NCBI GenBank assembly: GCA_949293915.1
Contig: CASFFJ010000083.1
Coordinates: forward strand, 1-6,725
DNA length: 6,725 nt
From: an uncultured Christensenella sp.
GTDB lineage: Bacteria > Bacillota > Clostridia > Christensenellales > UBA1242
Reading direction: 5' to 3'
Below the pieces are notes generated by a model. The model did no database searches, was not told where the DNA came from, and worked only from the letters and a program-made list of their open reading frames with translations. The number at the start of each line of letters is the position of its first letter. Within the stretch, counting starts at the first letter, position 1. A program made the position numbers and the translations under genes. Below are positions 1 to 6,182 of the stretch, in pieces.

Positions 1-150
1 CAAATTAATTGAGTTTTTAGAATTATATCAATATTTTTAAAAACTATAAAATAATAAACTTTTCAAATTTATAAAAATATATTAAAATATTTTGTGTTTT
101 ATTTAAAAATATATTTAAAAACTTATTTTAAATAATATTAATTACTTTAG

Positions 151-180
151 TTGATTTTTTTTGTATAAATGTGTAATAAT
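151..180 (+). promoter_or_regulatory. Candidate sigma-A promoter for the lipoprotein gene
   Basis: TTGATT at 151-156 is followed after 18 bases by AATAAT at 175-180 (5 of 6 to TATAAT). An extended -10 TG lies at 172-173. It would give a leader of about 60 bases before the lipoprotein start at 251, with GGAGG at 241-245. The surrounding 1-250 region is almost entirely A and T, so chance matches are easy; no gene is visible in 1-250. Confidence 0.4.
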
Positions 181-250
181 ACTTATAGAGTTATACATTA
201 ACTAGCAAAAACATATCATCTTGCGTATAACACGATATATGGAGGATTAG

Positions 251-2575
251 ATGAAAAGAAAAATTTTATTTTCGCTAGCTATCTTTGCTTTGATTTTGCC
301 ATGCGCAGTAATTTTAGGTGCGTGCAAAAAAGATGACAAGAATTCAAGCAATGAACCTGTTTTATCACATATTACATATTTGGATGCGAATCAGCAAGAT
401 GCTGGTTTTTATCAGTATGAATATTCAGATGATTTAGAAGTTTATGATATTAAATCTGGCTATCTTAAAATTACCTATAATGATAATTCAACAAAGAATG
501 TTAAGATTGCAGATATTCCAGCAGGGGACATCGCATATTCATACACTTATACAGATTCAAACTATACAACTAGCGACTCTATATCAGGCTTACCTACAAA
601 TTATTCTGCAGGTAGTTATTACATAAGTATTAGTTATAAAGGGCAATTTGCTTATATAAATATCAGCATAAGCAAAGCAACATATGGCAATCCTTATGCG
701 TTCACTTTAACTAGTAATGAATGGAACTATGCTAATATGCCGACCGATTTGTTAGACAGTTTAACCATTTACAAGAACAGTGATAAACTAGACGAAGTTG
801 AAATAGATTTAGCAAATAAATATTTATACTTGATTGATAAAGAAGATTGGGAAAGTTTAAAAACAACTTACGACACAAATAATCTTTATGGACAATATGA
901 ATTGCCAAATACTGCTGATGTGCAAACTTCAATAGAAAGCGTTTTACTCTATTATGATGGTTCGACCAAAATTGATGCAGGTGAGTATGTTTCAATAATA
1001 AAGTTTGAAGATAATAATTATAGATTGCAATATAATACTATTGGAAATCCAATCACAATCAATAAGTCTACAATATCTGTTGTGAATCCTGATGATGAGG
1101 CTAAAATTTGGGGTACTGCCACATTTGATTACGAATATGCTGAGCAACTGGTTAGCGGTATACCAGCACAAAGTGTTTCAGGCTATTACAAAACAGATGA
1201 TTCAAGTTTGGATTTGCTATTAATAAAAATAGACAATCAACCTTCTATGACATTTACAGAAGCAAAAGAAAATTTACATTTAAGCTTTTTAAGTTTTGAA
1301 AACAAAAATGTTAAATATACCGACACAGAAATTAAATGTTTATATAATATAGATGAAAGCAATTATGATTCATTAGAGTTAAAATATACTGCTAATGTGA
1401 ATGAATGTGAGTTTGATTCGACATCTTTGCTTAATTTAGAATCTTATTCAGTAGCACAATATAATTCAGATATTGAATCAGAAGATTACGCGGATTTCTC
1501 TTTTAGATTAAGTAATAATAGCGGAATTTTGTTCACTGATATAGTGAATGTAACAATCAAAGAAAAAGACACAAATCAAGAAGTTGAAGGCGCAGAGTTA
1601 AAATCTATTAGAGTTGATGCTTTTGGATATAGATATTATGTTTATATTCCAAACGCTCAAGTTAAAGCAACCACTTATACGATTGCATATTCTTTGAAAG
1701 AAGGTATTGATACAAATAGTGTTGTTGTGACCAGTTCATTGGATGGTATAACATTCCCATTTACTAATGGCTCGGGAAGTTTTGATTTTGTTATAAACAA
1801 AGTGAATTATTACTTAGAAGAAGTTGAAAATCAGTATCCTATCACTGCTATTGCGGATATAGATGGAAAAATTTCAGTTAGTTATTATTTGTATTATAAT
1901 TCATTAAAACATGGTGATACATCATATTTACAAGAGCAAGATAAAGACACATTAGAAAATATTAGTATTGGATATTTGACAAAGACTTATGATTCGCAGT
2001 TAAGTGATTATAGTTTATCTAACATTACTCATACTTGGTCAACAGACACTAAAGGTAGTATCTTAACAATTAGTGCAAATATGGAGTTTGAAGATAATGA
2101 CTATATGTACAATGATATTAAATTTACATTATCGGCAACATCAACAAATACAGATTTTGCTAATATTGATTCTATTACTGATACAAATTTGGCAGAATTG
2201 TTGCGTGTAGAGGCAAACAAATATGAATTAGAAGAAACTGATTATGTTACTGCTAATAATGGAACTAAAGTATATTTAGCACCTGAAAAAATTACACACA
2301 ATCTAACTATTGGCGAAGTATTTAAACTTGGTGATTATTTTGACCTTGAATCGTTCGTTGTGAAAAATGGTGATACTGTTCTTGGAAATTGGAAGCTTCT
2401 TGTAAATGATGTAGAATATGATTTTACTAATGAAACAGGCTATTCGTTTACAGAGGAAGGAACATATATTTATCGTTTAGAAATGGTGTTTATTCCAGAA
2501 GTTTCTTATGTTAACAACTACAAACTTTGGGATGTTTCAAATTTCAAATTAGAATTTATAGTTAGTGCTAGTTAG
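251..2575 (+). CDS. Large secreted lipoprotein with MBG/Ig-like segments, function unknown
   Basis: A 774-residue surface lipoprotein. It opens with a lipoprotein signal peptide: basic MKRK, a hydrophobic core at residues 5-22, then the lipobox LGAC with the lipidated cysteine at residue 25. A charged KKDDK linker follows, so the mature protein should be anchored to the outer face of the membrane. The rest is rich in Asp, Ser, Asn, Thr and Tyr and in alternating beta-strand patterns. Two stretches, around residues 115-145 and 238-273, have the AG-x-Y ... Y ... I-x-I-x-K-[AS] pattern of MBG-type bacterial Ig-like domains, and an EGTY strand near residue 740 is similar. I see no catalytic motif or cell-wall sorting signal. 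The start is fixed by GGAGG at 241-245, five bases upstream. The gene stands alone, followed by an intrinsic terminator. An adhesive or structural surface role is inferred; a solute-binding protein is less likely because no ABC transporter gene is adjacent. Confidence 0.85.
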   Translation: MKRKILFSLAIFALILPCAVILGACKKDDKNSSNEPVLSHITYLDANQQDAGFYQYEYSDDLEVYDIKSGYLKITYNDNSTKNVKIADIPAGDIAYSYTYTDSNYTTSDSISGLPTNYSAGSYYISISYKGQFAYINISISKATYGNPYAFTLTSNEWNYANMPTDLLDSLTIYKNSDKLDEVEIDLANKYLYLIDKEDWESLKTTYDTNNLYGQYELPNTADVQTSIESVLLYYDGSTKIDAGEYVSIIKFEDNNYRLQYNTIGNPITINKSTISVVNPDDEAKIWGTATFDYEYAEQLVSGIPAQSVSGYYKTDDSSLDLLLIKIDNQPSMTFTEAKENLHLSFLSFENKNVKYTDTEIKCLYNIDESNYDSLELKYTANVNECEFDSTSLLNLESYSVAQYNSDIESEDYADFSFRLSNNSGILFTDIVNVTIKEKDTNQEVEGAELKSIRVDAFGYRYYVYIPNAQVKATTYTIAYSLKEGIDTNSVVVTSSLDGITFPFTNGSGSFDFVINKVNYYLEEVENQYPITAIADIDGKISVSYYLYYNSLKHGDTSYLQEQDKDTLENISIGYLTKTYDSQLSDYSLSNITHTWSTDTKGSILTISANMEFEDNDYMYNDIKFTLSATSTNTDFANIDSITDTNLAELLRVEANKYELEETDYVTANNGTKVYLAPEKITHNLTIGEVFKLGDYFDLESFVVKNGDTVLGNWKLLVNDVEYDFTNETGYSFTEEGTYIYRLEMVFIPEVSYVNNYKLWDVSNFKLEFIVSAS

Positions 2576-2593
2576 GTATTGACAATTAATATT

Positions 2594-2630
2594 AAAATCC
2601 ACTAGTGATTAAACAGCTAGTGGATTTTTT
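2594..2630 (+). terminator. Intrinsic terminator of the lipoprotein gene
   Basis: AAAATCCACTAG (2594-2605) pairs perfectly with CTAGTGGATTTT (2617-2628) around an 11-base loop, and the T-run TTTTTT follows the GC-containing core at 2625-2630. It begins 18 bases after the lipoprotein stop codon. The A-run on the left arm could also let it work weakly on the other strand. Confidence 0.88.
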
Positions 2631-2834
2631 ATATCATTCAGTTTTTTTATAAGAACAAATATATTATTTTTTAACTTTTTAAAATTTTAGATTTTAAATG
2701 ATTTTAAATAACTATATTTATAGATTTGTAAAATTTAGTATTTTTAAATACAATATATTCTAGTTTAAAATATATTAAAATTTTTTTGTTAAAATATTTT
2801 AAAATTTATATATAAAATGATATCCATAAATTAT

Positions 2835-2930
2835 TATAAATTAGTGTAGTATTCTTAATTATGGTAGTTTATTTTTATTTGAATATTTAAAATTAAATAT
2901 GAATTGACATATATAAATTAGTGTAGTATT
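2835..2930 (+). repeat. 19-bp direct repeat in intergenic spacer
   Basis: TATAAATTAGTGTAGTATT occurs exactly at 2835-2853 and again at 2912-2930, 77 bases apart. Both copies are followed by a similar T-rich then AAT tail. The GTGTAG core breaks the otherwise A/T-only background, so the match is unlikely to be low-complexity noise alone. The role is unknown; a protein-binding site or a duplicated promoter fragment is possible. Confidence 0.6.
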
Positions 2931-2932
2931 TT
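2904..2932 (+). promoter_or_regulatory. Possible rightward promoter with perfect -35 box
   Basis: TTGACA at 2904-2909 is a perfect -35 consensus. Seventeen bases later comes TATTTT (2927-2932, 4 of 6), which overlaps the end of the second 19-mer repeat copy. No plus-strand gene follows, so a transcript would run antisense into the 3' end of the collagen-like gene. The weak -10 keeps confidence low. Confidence 0.3.
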
Positions 2933-3002
2933 TTAATATACAATTATTTGTTTTATTAAAATATTAATTCACAGTTTTAATATCAATTTTTAAATTAATA
3001 AT

Positions 3003-3872
3003 TTATCGTTGGTCGCTGATTGTTGCACTACTATTATTTCGTTGCAATTCAGTAACAGAGTCATAAGGTACAGAAGTCGTTGTGCCAAATAGAAGTGCAA
3101 TGTCTACTGCGTTTGATGGGCTTCCCCATGAATTGCCAGAAAATTGCATAAGCGCTTGGTCAACCACCCAACCACGAGTGTTGTAAACTACATTATGTGT
3201 GATATATCCTGTTGAATTTGGATTCAAATAACCTGCTTGACGCATAGAAAATAAAATATTTCCATCTATCCAATTATTTTGAGTTGCACCTTGCGTTACT
3301 ATTCCTCTGTTTGTAACCCATGTGTCCGAACTTCCTGCTTGTTGCGGTCCATAAATAATGTTATTGCGTATAACATTATCATCGCCACCAATTTGAATAA
3401 ATTCGCTAGGGTATGCCTGGTCACTTGTGAAAGTAAAACCTTCTATTGTGTTACCACTGCCGCCTAACAATAACGCCACACTGTTTGTTTCTAGATTTAT
3501 GATAGAATCTGGTTTGCCTAACATTGATATGTTATTTTTGTTTAGATTTATTGTTGAACTTACTGGGTATGTTCCCGATTCTACAATAATATAACCATTG
3601 TCTTCAACCAAATTAATCGCTTCTTCAATAGTGGCCAAAGGATTTTCTTGTGTGCCTGTTCCGCCAACATTACCACTCCTTACAAATAACATTGAATTGT
3701 TTACGCCGAGCGTGCCAGTAGGGCCGGTTGGTCCAGTTACACTTAATCCAGTTGGCCCAGTTGGCCCGGTCGGTCCGGTTGGCCCTATTGGTCCTTGAAC
3801 CATAGTATTTGGTATTGGAATAAATCGAGTTCTATCTATAATATTACATTTATCAAAACAACAAAAATTCAT
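3003..3872 (-). CDS. Collagen-like Gly-X-Y protein with parallel beta-helix domain
   Basis: A 289-residue protein in three parts. Residues 1-26 are a short leader with Cys4, Cys5 and Cys9 and a RTRFIPIP stretch. Residues 27-56 are collagen triplets, mostly GPT: six uninterrupted triplets, a two-residue VT break, then three more. From about residue 60 onward a beta-helix-type domain starts with a DUF1565-like pattern (FVRSGN..GTG...P..TIEEAI) and continues with NosD/pectate-lyase-like rungs such as NTIEGFTF, DDNVIRNNIIYG and NNWIDGNILF. There is no signal peptide, membrane segment or LPXTG motif. Bacterial proteins with short GPT stalks and no signal sequence are often spore-surface (exosporium, BclA-like) proteins, so a spore or surface trimer is my inference; a phage tail-fibre-like origin is the alternative. 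The start is supported by AGGAG on the minus strand at 3883-3879, six bases upstream. It is divergent from the membrane protein gene. GC is visibly higher than in its neighbours, partly because of Gly and Pro codons. Confidence 0.85.
   Translation of the reverse strand: MNFCCFDKCNIIDRTRFIPIPNTMVQGPIGPTGPTGPTGPTGLSVTGPTGPTGTLGVNNSMLFVRSGNVGGTGTQENPLATIEEAINLVEDNGYIIVESGTYPVSSTINLNKNNISMLGKPDSIINLETNSVALLLGGSGNTIEGFTFTSDQAYPSEFIQIGGDDNVIRNNIIYGPQQAGSSDTWVTNRGIVTQGATQNNWIDGNILFSMRQAGYLNPNSTGYITHNVVYNTRGWVVDQALMQFSGNSWGSPSNAVDIALLFGTTTSVPYDSVTELQRNNSSATISDQR
3705..3794 (-). repeat. Collagen-coding Gly-Pro-Thr tandem repeat
   Basis: This stretch encodes residues 27-56 of the collagen-like protein as 9-base units of Gly-Pro-Thr codons. 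On the plus strand it reads as repeated GGNCCNGTT-type blocks. It is a local GC-rich island in AT-rich DNA. Such arrays often vary in copy number between strains. The two-residue interruption sits at residues 45-46. Confidence 0.85.
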
Positions 3873-3888
3873 TTTAAGCTCCTACACC

Positions 3889-3917
3889 ATTTTATGTTTG
3901 AAATACAAAATTGTTAA
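3889..3917 (-). promoter_or_regulatory. Candidate sigma-A promoter for the collagen-like gene
   Basis: On the minus strand, TTAACA (3917-3912, 5 of 6) is separated by exactly 17 bases from TAAAAT (3894-3889, 5 of 6). The predicted transcript start, near 3882, falls on the AGGAG ribosome binding site and leaves a leader of only about ten bases. That is unusually short. No convincing sporulation sigma-factor promoter was found; a CATAAAAT element overlaps the same -10 but lacks a matching upstream box. Confidence 0.45.
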
Positions 3918-4032
3918 AATTGTGTATTTGATAACTTTGCATTTTAGTTTTGTTGTGTTATAAAACCAACTAATTAAACATTATTTTGAGGAAAAGAATC
4001 AATGTGTTTAAAATTGTTTTCATTTAATTAAT

Positions 4033-4061
4033 TTGACTTGTTTGTTTGCATATAGTAGAAT
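4033..4061 (+). promoter_or_regulatory. Candidate promoter for the membrane protein gene
   Basis: TTGACT (4033-4038, 5 of 6) is followed after 17 bases by TAGAAT (4056-4061, 5 of 6). The predicted start near 4068 lies inside the AAGGAG site at 4067-4072, giving a very short leader before the GTG at 4079. The consensus match is good but the geometry is tight. Confidence 0.5.
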
Positions 4062-4078
4062 AAATTAAGGAGAGAATA

Positions 4079-4540
4079 GTGGGGAAATTTATATTTAGTA
4101 CGCTTTTAGCCCCAATCGCAGTGATTGTGTACTCATTTTCAATCAAGGGAAAATTAAAAAATGACCCAGATAAAGCAAAAAATTTTAAAGCTTTTGGTGT
4201 TTTAAGTTTGATTGCAAGTGTCTTGGTGGTGGCTTTGTTATATCCTGTCGTGTGGCTCACAATAGAACTTTTACAACTGACTTTTTCATATTTGGGTATT
4301 TTTACACAGCTGTTGTTGCTGGGGAATATAGTTCTTTTTATTTTGGCTATTGAGTTACCTATACTTTACTTAGCATTGGTTGTGTCAATTATTGTACTAC
4401 CTATTTGTCAGCTTTTGGTCAATAGGCGCGCGATAGGTTGGATTTCACTTGTGGTTGCCATAATAGCAATAATTGCAGTTTTAGTACTTGGTGTTTATTT
4501 ACTTTCTGAGGGCGTTATAACCACATTGTTTATGAATTAA
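4079..4540 (+). CDS. Small multi-pass membrane protein, family not recognised
   Basis: A 153-residue integral membrane protein with about five hydrophobic segments, near residues 3-20, 38-62, 72-91, 93-114 and 117-142. A basic/acidic loop (KGKLKNDPDKAKNFK, residues 23-37) separates the first two, and NRR at 115-117 precedes the last; by the positive-inside rule both of these loops should be cytoplasmic. The start is GTG: AAGGAG at 4067-4072 lies six bases upstream, and the only ATG in frame is near the C-terminal end, so there is no ATG alternative. No transporter signature, catalytic residue or conserved polar residue within a membrane segment stands out. It is a single gene, divergent from the collagen-like gene with about 206 bases between them. 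No hairpin terminator is visible after it. Function is unknown. Confidence 0.75.
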   Translation: MGKFIFSTLLAPIAVIVYSFSIKGKLKNDPDKAKNFKAFGVLSLIASVLVVALLYPVVWLTIELLQLTFSYLGIFTQLLLLGNIVLFILAIELPILYLALVVSIIVLPICQLLVNRRAIGWISLVVAIIAIIAVLVLGVYLLSEGVITTLFMN

Positions 4541-4712
4541 AATAAATTAAGATTAAGAAAAATTTTGTTAAATTCATAAAAATTTCACAAATTAATTCAG
4601 TTTAATATAAATTAATATTTTACGCTAAATTTTGTTGAAATGTTGATGCTTTATGCGTGATAAAAAAGCAAAAGAAAACAGCTCTCAAAAGATTATAACA
4701 ATGGAGGTTTGA

Positions 4713-5141
4713 ATGCGAATATATTTAGCAAGTCCTTTTTTTGATGAAAAAGAGTTAGAAGTTTATCATCAAGTTATGGAAATTTTAAGAAATAAACATT
4801 TAGATGTTTATGCGCCATTTTTAAATCAAATTGACAGACAAGGCTTATCAAAGAAGCAATGGGCAGAGCAAACATTTGAAAAAGACATTAATGCAATAAA
4901 GCAAGCAGATGCTATTGTTATGCTTTTCTATGGATTATATTCAGATAGTGGAACTGCTTGGGAGTGTGGCTATTCATATGCCCTAAACAAAAGAATTGTC
5001 GCAGTTCATTTACATAATGGAAAATCAAATTGTATGATAAATTGTTCTTGTCATGCAAATCTTAACGGATTAGAAGAGCTTAAAAACTATGATTTTTCTA
5101 GTATGCCAAAAATTGATTATTATACAAAAATTATTGGCTAA
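4713..5141 (+). CDS. Nucleoside 2-deoxyribosyltransferase
   Basis: A 142-residue cytosolic enzyme of the nucleoside 2-deoxyribosyltransferase family (PF05014 type). It should move the deoxyribosyl group between purine or pyrimidine bases in nucleoside salvage. The Rossmann-like start IYLASPFF (residues 3-10) is typical. Comparing from memory with the Lactobacillus leichmannii enzyme, Asp58 (KDINAI), Asp78 and Glu84 (DSGTAWECGYSYAL) fall at the spacing of its Asp72, Asp92 and nucleophile Glu98. NCMI at 106-109 matches the NLM substrate loop, and the C-terminal YDF...IDYY matches its FNF...FDFY. At 142 residues it is slightly shorter than the 157-residue reference. Cys107, Cys111, Cys113 and His114 cluster in the substrate loop. 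GGAGG at 4703-4707 supports the start. No partner gene is adjacent, and the base specificity cannot be read from the sequence. Confidence 0.9.
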   Translation: MRIYLASPFFDEKELEVYHQVMEILRNKHLDVYAPFLNQIDRQGLSKKQWAEQTFEKDINAIKQADAIVMLFYGLYSDSGTAWECGYSYALNKRIVAVHLHNGKSNCMINCSCHANLNGLEELKNYDFSSMPKIDYYTKIIG

Positions 5142-5315
5142 TAAAATTTTTAGACAGATACGGTTAAATTGTTTATGTAATTCATCAAATTTCTTATGTA
5201 TCTTTTCATACTTAATATTATAACACATAAACATAAAAAAGATATTGCAGTTTATTAAGTTTTTTATTAGCTTTTGTAACTTTAAATTTGATTGTTTAAA
5301 TAGCAAAAAAAATTA

Positions 5316-5344
5316 TTGTAAAACCAACTAAAATATGATAAAAT
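5316..5344 (+). promoter_or_regulatory. Extended -10 promoter upstream of the GNAT remnant
   Basis: TTGTAA (5316-5321) is followed after 17 bases by TAAAAT (5339-5344, 5 of 6), with an extended TG at 5336-5337. It would give a leader of about 58 bases to the ATG at 5409. With no terminator visible downstream, it probably now also drives the two genes from 5657 on. The 13-mer TAAAACCAACTAA, also present at 3961-3973, lies at 5319-5331, overlapping the end of the -35 box and the spacer. Confidence 0.55.
5319..5331 (+). repeat. 13-mer TAAAACCAACTAA, copy 2 (copy 1 at 3961-3973)
   Basis: The same 13 bases occur at 3961-3973, in the divergent region between the collagen-like and membrane genes, and here between the boxes of the GNAT-remnant promoter. 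Both are upstream regulatory positions on the same strand. It may be a shared operator or simply chance; the CCAAC core is the only non-A/T part. Confidence 0.35.
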
Positions 5345-5408
5345 AATACAAACGAATATATCAAAAACGCAAGACAGAATTTCATTAAAACAATTTAAGG
5401 AGAAAATT

Positions 5409-5573
5409 ATGAACGAATTAGAATTACTAATTCCATCAATTAAGGATAAGGAAATTTTAGAAGAATTCAAACAAGAATTTATTTAATGTGGCGAGCTTGC
5501 CAAAATGTTTGGCTCTGGTAGTTTAGATAAGTTTGAAACTTTTGAAGAATGGCTAGAAAAAAGTAGCTTTTAA
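5409..5573 (+). pseudogene. Decayed GNAT N-acetyltransferase, N-terminal remnant
   Basis: An intact start (AAGGAG ending seven bases before ATG 5409) opens a 25-residue frame, MNELELLIPSIKDKEILEEF..., that ends at TAA 5484-5486. The same frame continues for 28 more residues, CGELAKMFGSGSLDKFETFEEWLEKSSF, before a second TAA at 5571-5573. Read through, it resembles the N-terminus of GNAT acetyltransferases of the form E-L-x-x-P-[ST]-x-x-x-x-[EQ] ... Y/FxxEF ... GSGxLxxFxxFEEWL. The acetyl-CoA-binding region is absent: the next 80 bases carry no GNAT sequence before the gene at 5657. I take it as a pseudogene with one internal stop and a lost 3' part. A second reading is that the first 25 codons are translated as a leader peptide. 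A frame slip near 5570 would add LKEMYNMNWLSHADLNPSI, which does not look like GNAT. The family call is from memory of such sequences. Confidence 0.65.
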
Positions 5574-5656
5574 AAGAAATGTATAATATGAATTGGCTAA
5601 GTCATGCCGACTTAAATCCAAGCATTAAATTTGATTAATTTTAAAACGGAGAATTT

Positions 5657-6181
5657 ATGGATAAATATAATTTTATTCAAAAAAGCAATAAGCTTTTTAA
5701 AGATAAAAAAATTAAGGAGATGTTCACAAATCAAATAGAGCTTTTCTATGAAATAAAGCAGTCAAAACCAATAACACATAAATATAAAATTGGAGATGAT
5801 GTTATATTGAATAAAGGGCATTATCTACATGGCACACGCTTGACACCAGATAAATATAGTTATGTTTCTGATTTAGGCATAGTATCATCAGATTTTTTTG
5901 CTGACAAACCAAGAAAAGACAATAAAAAAAATTTCGTTAGCGAGTTTTGGGTTGTTAAGGAAAAAATAACTTTAAATTCATTTATCAATAAATATTGTGG
6001 AGTTACAATAAATTTAAGAGATTATAGCGGAAAGATTCTTGAACCCATTATATGTCCACTTAATGAAATTGAACAAAATATATTAAAACAACGAGAATAT
6101 GGGAATCGCAGAATAATAAATATTGAGCAAAATATGGAAGCCAGATATTTACCTTGTGATAGTTGGGGTGTAGGTTGCTAA
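5657..6181 (+). CDS. Uncharacterised protein coupled to a DUF4417 gene
   Basis: I do not recognise a named family for this 174-residue soluble protein. It has a lysine-rich, probably helical N-terminus (residues 1-35), then a beta-rich centre: YKIGDDVILNKG (43-54), HYLHGTR (55-61), YVSDLGIVSSDFF (69-81) and EFWVVKEKI (96-104). The C-terminal third includes YCGVTINLRDYSG and ends in EARYLPCDSWGVGC. The HGT followed by a GIxSSxFF strand resembles the start of some ADP-ribosyltransferase-fold proteins, where a His-Gly-Thr strand binds NAD. A matching catalytic glutamate is not certain; Glu96, Glu102 and Glu161 are candidates. There is no signal peptide or membrane segment. The start is set by GGAG at 5648-5651, five bases upstream. 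The stop is separated by one base from the ATG of the DUF4417 gene, implying coupled translation and linked function. The promoter at 5316-5344 is the nearest visible one. Confidence 0.8.
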   Translation: MDKYNFIQKSNKLFKDKKIKEMFTNQIELFYEIKQSKPITHKYKIGDDVILNKGHYLHGTRLTPDKYSYVSDLGIVSSDFFADKPRKDNKKNFVSEFWVVKEKITLNSFINKYCGVTINLRDYSGKILEPIICPLNEIEQNILKQREYGNRRIINIEQNMEARYLPCDSWGVGC

Positions 6182-6182
6182 T

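Larger units (their letters stand above)
2631..3002. other. AT-rich gene-free spacer with a repeated 19-mer
   Basis: About 370 bases of nearly pure A/T sequence lie between the lipoprotein terminator and the 3' end of the convergent collagen-like gene. No credible reading frame is present on either strand. It holds many AAAATATATTAAAAT-like low-complexity runs, one of which also occurs at 74-88. The only non-random structures I see are the 19-bp direct repeat and the TTGACA box listed separately. No strong GC-containing terminator is visible for the leftward collagen-like gene; only a weak pairing of ATTAAAA with TTTTAAT around 2955-2981 could serve. Confidence 0.6.

Noticed and set aside
74..88. 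AAAATATATTAAAAT shared with 2767-2781
   Set aside because: Pure A/T and near-palindromic, so it is best explained by low complexity rather than a repeat family.
732..995. Minus-strand 87-codon frame inside the lipoprotein gene
   Set aside because: It lies wholly inside a well-supported gene on the other strand and shows no domain-like pattern.
3598..3798. Plus-strand frame with repeated PVGPVGPV residues opposite the collagen-like gene
   Set aside because: It is the antisense reading of the Gly-Pro-Thr repeat, has no ribosome binding site, and the minus-strand gene explains the region fully.
4647..4670. Weak hairpin TGCTTT/AAAGCA before the deoxyribosyltransferase gene, considered as a riboswitch or terminator
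   Set aside because: Only six pairs with a 12-base loop and no T-run. It does not resemble a known riboswitch, and no terminator structure is convincing here.
5170..5241. Interleaved inverted matches GTTTATGT/ACATAAAC and TATCTTTT/AAAAGATA after the deoxyribosyltransferase gene
   Set aside because: The arms overlap in an order that cannot form one simple stem, and such matches are expected in sequence this AT-rich.
5070..5470. Two overlapping minus-strand frames rich in Phe, Ile and Asn
   Set aside because: They overlap each other, the end of the deoxyribosyltransferase gene and the promoter/GNAT remnant. They are composed of AT-rich codons and lack recognisable motifs.
5588..5638. Short frame MNWLSHADLNPSIKFD between the GNAT remnant and the next gene
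   Set aside because: It has no ribosome binding site and only 16 codons. Its frame opens at 5567 right after a stop, and it resembles nothing I know. It could be a fragment of a lost gene, but this cannot be supported.
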